Source: Linanthus parryae (lineage: Eukaryota > Streptophyta > Magnoliopsida > Ericales > Polemoniaceae). From it: 64,000 bases of DNA. The stretch lies in assembly GCA_023055425.1 (NCBI GenBank), contig JALGPY010000002.1, positions 136,457,927 through 136,521,926 on the forward strand, read 5' to 3'. Below are positions 58,451 through 64,000 of this stretch, in pieces. The position numbers were made by a program, and so were the translations under genes. Under the pieces are notes generated by a model, which was not told the DNA's origin, did not search any database, and saw nothing but the letters and a program-made list of their open reading frames with translations. How positions within the stretch are numbered: position 1 is the stretch's first letter; each line of letters starts with the position of its first letter.

Positions 58451-61035
58451 ATGACAAACAATTCATCGAATTCATCACATTCCCCATGAGTCGTCGTTGA
58501 GAAGGACAAGCTTTCTTAAACAAACTTTCTAGACTAGTTCAGAAACTTGAGAATCGTTCTCAACAAAGAAAAGAAACTGTATACTCTAGAGGAGGAAGTT
58601 CCTGAGGGTCCTTCCATAAAGGCATATCAAAAGATCGTCGATGATGCTAATGATGCGGCCTCCTTTATGCTTTGAACCATGAGATCTGAGCTTCATAAAC
58701 AACATGAGGACATGGCTGCGTTTGATATGATCATACACTTAAGGCAGCTCTTCCAAGAGAAGGCAAGGGTTGAGCCGTATGAAGTTTCCAAGGCATTGTT
58801 CAAATTTCATATGTTAGAAGGAAAACCCGTGGCACTCATGTACTCCGTATGATCGGGTACTTGGATAGCCTTACATGCCTAGGGTTTCCGTTGGACCAAG
58901 AGTTGGCCACTGATCTCATCTTGCTATTGTTTCTTGATAGTTATGGACAGTTCATCATGAGCTATAACTTGAATGAGATCGTCAAACCTCTGCCAGATTT
59001 ACTCAATATGTTGGTGAACAAAGTGTGAACAAGGGAAAGGGAAACGCCATAATGATTGTGAAAAAAATGAAAGAGAAAAAGGTTTGATTCTACCTCCAAA
59101 GGGAAAGGTAAGTTTGTTTCTAAACATAAGGATGTTGCCCTTAAACCTGTTGGGGGCTTTTCCAAGGGCGTGACTAAGGGTGATTGTCACTACTGCAGTC
59201 AGCCTCGACAGTGAAAGAGGAACTGCCCAATGTATATGGAGGATAAAAGGCTTGGAATAGTGATTCCACCACCACCTTGTAGTTTTATTATAGATGTCAA
59301 TTTAACTATCTCTTCATCATAGATATTGAATAATGGATGTGGATCTCACATTTGCCGAAATGTGCAGGATCTAAAGATAAGTAGAAGATTGGATAAAGAG
59401 GAGATAGATCTGCGCATTAGGAATGGAGCAAAGGTTGTTGCATTGGTCGTGGGCGTGTACGAGCTGTATTTGCCTTCACGATTAAATTTAGAATGAAATA
59501 ATTGCTATGAGCATAAAAATTATTTATATTTCTTGTTTGGACAAGGAAGTTTTTACTATTTCAATAAAGGACAAAAGTTGTAGTGCGCAATTATTTAGTG
59601 GATTTTTTATCCTTGATCTATGTAATTCTGAATATAACATAAATATCAATAGGATTAAAATGAATGAGTTTAATCGTGCTTCTCTATGGCACTGTCGTCT
59701 TGGCTGTGTATCTAGACTCCATAAACATGGATTTCTAGACTCATTTGATATGAATCATATGAGACACGAGGCCTGTTTATTGGGAAAAATGACAAAGTCT
59801 CCTTTCAATTAGAAAGGTGAGATGACTTGTGAGTAATTGGCGCTCGTGCATACTGATGTATGTGGGATCTTGCCACACATTCCAGACGTGTTTACGTCTA
59901 TTTCATTACATTTACTTATGATTTAAGTAGATATGGATTTGTATACCTTATGAAGGCCAAATCCGAATCCTTTGAAAAGTTTAAAGCATTCAAGAAGGAA
60001 GTAGATAATCAACTTGGCAAAAGTATCAAGGCTCTACGATCAGATCGTGGAGGAGAATACTTAATCCAGGAGTTTGACAACTATCTTAGTGAGTGTAGGA
60101 TCTTGTCCCAACTCACGGCACCCGGAACGCCCAGTGGAACGGCTTGTCCAAGAGGAGGAATCGAATAGTGTTGGACATGGTTTGATCTATGATGTTTCGA
60201 ACTGATCTTCCATATGTTATGTGTCCTTCATAAGGATTTGGGGTTCCGACGTCTATGTAAAACCTTTACAAACGGACAAGCTCGGGACCAAGTCAAATAA
60301 GTGTAAGTTAGTGGGATACCCTAAGGAAACTAAGGGATATTACATCTATAATCCAGCCAAGAACAAAGTGTTTCTTGCCCGATCCGTCGTGTTAGAGTTT
60401 GTCTCTAAAGAAGCAAGTGGGAAGGTTGTAGAACATGAAGACTTTCAAGATCCACGAACCACTGATCCTACTATGGAACATGAACAGGAACCACAAGACG
60501 TGGTGGAGCAACCTGTTCAAGTAAAAGAAGAACTTCGTAGGTCAAGTATAGTGCGCCAGGAGCCAGAGAGGTATGAACTTCTCATCACTGAGCTTGGTGA
60601 CGCGTTGCTCATGGATGATGAGCCTACTACCTATGGAGAGGCCATGAAAGGGTCGGACTCTCATAAGTAGCTTAAGGCCATGAGATCCAAGATAGAATAC
60701 ATGTATACCAACAGAGTATGGACATTGTTGGAACCACCCCAAGGGGCGCGACCCATAGGGTGCAAGTGGGTCTTCAAGAAGAAAACTGACTTGGATGGTA
60801 ATGTGATTACCTATAAGGGCCGATTGGTGGCAAAAGGATTCAACAGATTCATGGTATAGACTATGATGAAACATTTATATTAGTCGCGATGACCAAATCC
60901 ATTCTAATGGTACTTGCTATTTCAGCTTATCACGACTATGATATTTGACAGATGGATGTCAAAAGAGCGTTTTTGTATGGAAACCTCCTCGAGGATGTGT
61001 ACGTGACACAACCTGAGGGTTTTGTGGGTCCAGAG
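58451..61035 (+). pseudogene. Copia-C gag-pol, heavily decayed
   Basis: ATG at 58451 (MTNNSSNSSHS), stop soon after. Gag: DDANDAASFML, RQLFQEKARVEPYEVSKALF. Knuckle: DCHYCSQPRQ* with the rest lost. Pre-integrase: LWHCRLG near 59690. Integrase: FITFTYDLSRYGFVYLM and LRSDRGGEYLIQEF; a deletion near 60215 removes about 70 codons up to SFIRIWGSDVYVKPL. RT start: KWVFKKKTDLDGNV near 60770 and FLYGNLLEDVYVTQPEGF. Cut at 61035 after GPE by the LTR of element F. Many stops and frameshifts. Confidence 0.85.
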
Positions 61036-62271
61036 TGTAAGTTCACAGGTTTCACAGGCTTTAAATACAAAGCTATTTCAATGCCTTGAACAAGTTTTCA
61101 AAGCCTTAAATCAGGTTCACAGGCAGAGCTATTTCAAGGCCTAGAAACAGAATTCGAAGCCTTGAAACTGTCTAACCTGTATGCATATTCTAAGGGGGAG
61201 TTTTTACAAAATACTTATGATATTATTCTAACTCTCTCACCCCTATATATGATCTGTTATTACTTGATGATGAAAAACAAAAGCTTATGATTCATATAGA
61301 CCTCATCTGTTTAACTTGTTTGACTTAGTTTTGCAGGGAAATTTTATTTCCTAGTTTGCAGAATTGGTTTCCTAATCTGGATTTGCAAGAAAGGAAACCT
61401 GGAGAGAATGTGATTCTGTGATCAATCAGATACTCTTGAAAGCTTCTCAATTTGTTTATAGACAAGATCAGAACAATATCTCCGAGATTATGATCAATTA
61501 TCCGTTGGACAAGGCTGTTAAAAGAGTCAAAGTTGTTGCATACAAAATAGGAAGGTTGTTGCTGAATATCAAGGAACATGTGCAGAGCATCTGAGCTGTA
61601 TAAATAGAGCTCATTTTGAAGAAACAAGAACAACACTCAAAGGGAAAAAATAGAGACACATTTTAGGATTGACAAGCATCGAAGAATCACATCATTCTCA
61701 AAATCCATCTCACAGAAGATCACTGCATTCTTCACAGTAGTTGTACTTAATTTGTATAAAATTCTTTTAATACTTCTATATATCATTCTCAGGGATTACT
61801 CAAAGTGAACAATATACAATACTTAGTTAATCAGTTAGCTAGAGCAGGTGCTAGATAGGTTATAGAGAACCACAAGCTGTAAAAGCGTAAGGCATATCTC
61901 TGTGCTTGAGATCTAGGGCTTAGCTTTTGATTAATAGAGTAAGGTAGATATGTAGGTCCAAGTGTACTGAACTCTATAAATCATGTGTATCTTGCATGTA
62001 AAGTTTCATTTGCATAGCTTTTGCAGCATTCAAACTAGTCTGTTTTCTAGGGTTTGAAACTCTTTCCAAGGCCTTGAAAAAGACTTATCTGTTTTATTTC
62101 AAACTGTATTTCATTTCAAAGGCTTGAAACTGTGTTCAAGGCCTTGAACTTCACTGCTCATCACAGAAACTGTTCTCCTCTACAAGTTTTGAAAAAAGTT
62201 GCATACTCTATTCAACCCCCCCCCCTTCTACAGTATATTTACTGCATTTCTACCTGCTTACTCCCCTTTCA
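61036..62271 (+). repeat. 5' LTR of SIRE-like element F
   Basis: TGTAAGTTC to cccctttca, directly before TGGTATCAGAGC. It has the C9-type run before ttctacagtat as in SIRE-E, and CAAGGCCTTG at 62067 and 62137. It is only distantly similar to the E LTR, so a separate SIRE family. Confidence 0.8.
61599..61606 (+). promoter_or_regulatory. TATA box in element F LTR
   Basis: tataaata in gctgtataaatagagc, about 670 bp before the LTR end. Confidence 0.6.
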
Positions 62272-62273
62272 AT

Positions 62274-62285
62274 TGGTATCAGAGC
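62274..62285 (+). promoter_or_regulatory. Primer binding site of element F
   Basis: TGGTATCAGAGC two bases after the LTR; initiator Met tRNA type. Confidence 0.9.
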
Positions 62286-62320
62286 TTGTATCACTGTATA
62301 TATTTAACCATCTAGTGATC

Positions 62321-64000
62321 ATGAGTACTGTAGGTGATGGTGGTATCTCACTGAGAAGAGCTGCTAATAGACCTCCTCTATTTTGTGGAGATAATTTTGC
62401 TCACTAGAAAGCCCTGATGAAAATGTTCATCATTGATTAAGATATAGAGCTATGGACCATAATTCAGAATGACCTCACACTTTCTACAAAGAGAACGATG
62501 GGATTAAAACTCCCAAATCTGAAGACTATGCTTCTTCATCTGAATTAGAACAATTCTCTAAGAGTTATAAAACTATTAACATCATGTATTGTGCTTTGAG
62601 TACAGATGAATTCAACAGGATTTCAGGCATTAAAACTGCCAAGGAGATCTAGGATAAGCTTGTGGTGACATTTGAAAGAACCGGTCAAGTCAAGCAAACA
62701 AAGATCAACATCTATCTCTGACAATATGAGCTATTCAAGATGAATTCAGATGAGTCAATCAGAGATATGTTTAAAAGGTTCACAGACATAGTCAATAAAC
62801 TTAATTCACTTGGAAAGCATATTTCCAATGAAGAAAAGGTGAGGAAGATTCTGAGAAGTCTACCAAAGGCAAAATGGGAACAAAAGACTACTGCAATTGA
62901 GGAAGCTCAAGATCTCTCATCACTTCAACTTGATGACCTACAAGGGAAGCTTCTGACACATGAAATATCCATGAATGAAGCTAATGGATAACTACCAGAA
63001 GGTGTCAAGAACATAGCACTCAAGGCCAAAGAGAATGAGAAAATTCAAAGCCTTGAAACTGACGATGATGATGAAGATCCATTTGATTTGATTTCCAAAG
63101 CCTTGACCAAAATCCTCAAGATGATTAAAACCTTTGGAAACAAAGGCTTCATCAGATAAAGACACATATCATCCAGTAGCAAGGACTAAAAAGGTAAGTC
63201 TTCTTCACAAAGTAAATCAAAAGTCAGGAACTGCTTTGAGTGTGGTGATGCAGAACACTTGATAAGAGATTTTCCACACAAGAAAAGCAAGAACATTCAG
63301 AAGTAAGACCATGATAGGAAAATGAAAGCTATGATAGCTTCATGGAGTGATTCAAATACCTCAAGTACTCTTAATCTAAAGAAGAACATGCCAACCTATG
63401 CATCATGGCCAAGCATGATAAAATTTTTGAAAAGAACATTGAGGTAATGGTAAACTGTTTGATTTCAAACCCAAAAGAAGCTCTCTCAGATAATCTTAAA
63501 ACAATTCTTTTAAATGAAGATGACTATCTGAAAGAGATTAGATTTTTGAAAGAAAAAGTTCATGAGCAAGCAAAAGAGAATTTACAACTTCTTTGTCTGA
63601 ATCAGAATCTTGAAATCTCTCATAAGAACACTGACAGTGATTTCAAGACCTTGAAAACCAGTTTCAATGCCTTGAAAACACAAGTCAAGGAAGTAGTCAC
63701 TGAGAACTCTTTACAGAGTGATAGCCTTGTTAATCTGAGACATCAAGTTGATGAATTACATAAACAAAAGACTACTCTTACTGAGAAACTTCAAGATTCT
63801 AAATTAGTTAAAGTCAAGCTTGCAGGCTCAAAACACAAGTTGAACGAAAAAACTGATATTGGATACAATCAAATTTTCCCAGAAAGAAGAATACCACATT
63901 TGTGAGAGCTCGAAACAAAACCTCTCCTAAGTGTCATTTTTGAAACAAAAATGGTCATGTTGAGGTGACTTGTCCTTTCAAAAGAAGAGACCCTCACATA
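62321..64000 (+). pseudogene. SIRE-like element F gag, runs off the window
   Basis: ATG at 62321 (MSTVGDGGISLRR), then ANRPPLFCGDNFAH with a stop. Later: ESIRDMFKRFTDIVNKLNS, NEEKVRKILRSLPKAKWEQK, LDDLQGKLLTHEISM; zinc knuckle NCFECGDAEHLIRDFP (last Cys replaced) near 63235; long coiled coil (LKEKVHEQAKENLQL, LRHQVDELHKQKTTLTEKL); and the start of a second knuckle (KCHF, stop, NKNGH) at about 63930. Stops at about 62408, 62437, 62987 and others. Pol lies beyond the window. Confidence 0.85.

Overview
The window is retrotransposon-packed plant nuclear DNA. I see no host protein-coding gene, tRNA, rRNA or CRISPR. The evidence is Ty1/copia polyproteins with initiator-Met-tRNA primer sites, a Tat-type Ty3/gypsy element with two RNase H domains, Athila-like gypsy remains, SIRE-like copia elements and a small hAT-type MITE. 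Together these point to a seed plant, probably a eudicot; the species cannot be told from the sequence.

Layout, left to right. 1-1768 is a chimeric debris block on the minus strand: copia LTR end, a 138-bp segment also found beside the Tat element, and a copia pol fragment. 1769-10262 is copia-A1 (minus), whose polyprotein is a single reading frame broken by only two stop codons. 10263-17580 is a Tat-type gypsy (minus) with gag, protease, RT, RNase H, second RNase H and integrase, a 5' LTR, and no 3' LTR. 17581-18489 is the gag/protease part of an Athila-like gypsy (plus). 18490-26986 is copia-A2 (minus), closely similar to A1. 26987-31698 is a related, truncated copia-B (minus) carrying a 545-bp hAT-type MITE in its leader. 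31735-38470 is the rest of the Athila-like element (protease end, env-like ORF, long 3' region, LTR). 38471-39550 and 50262-52044 are the two halves of an old copia-D (plus), split by a complete 10.7-kb SIRE-like copia-E (39551-50261, 5-bp target duplication ggaag, env-like ORF). 52045-61035 holds two further degenerate copies of the D/C copia family joined head to tail. 61036-64000 is the 5' LTR and gag of another SIRE-like element (F) that runs off the window.

Nesting order inferred from the junctions: copia-D is oldest. The Athila-like LTR ends exactly where D pol begins, so Athila appears to have inserted into D; SIRE-E inserted into D RNase H. Tat and the copia A2/B block lie within Athila, and F lies within the C-copy pol. 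Several junctions cannot be explained by simple insertion: A1 and A2 each carry two different LTR subtypes with unmatched flanks, so ectopic recombination or misassembly is involved.

The most interesting signals are (1) a candidate intron in the copia A/B leader, with a branch-point and 3' splice-like site conserved just before gag in all five related copies; (2) a divergent antisense ORF starting a constant 65-70 nt from the gag start in the same five copies; (3) a palindromic CAAGGCCTTG motif scattered through both SIRE-like elements; (4) conserved inverted repeats in the copia leaders; and (5) three consecutive hairpins in the Tat 3' region.
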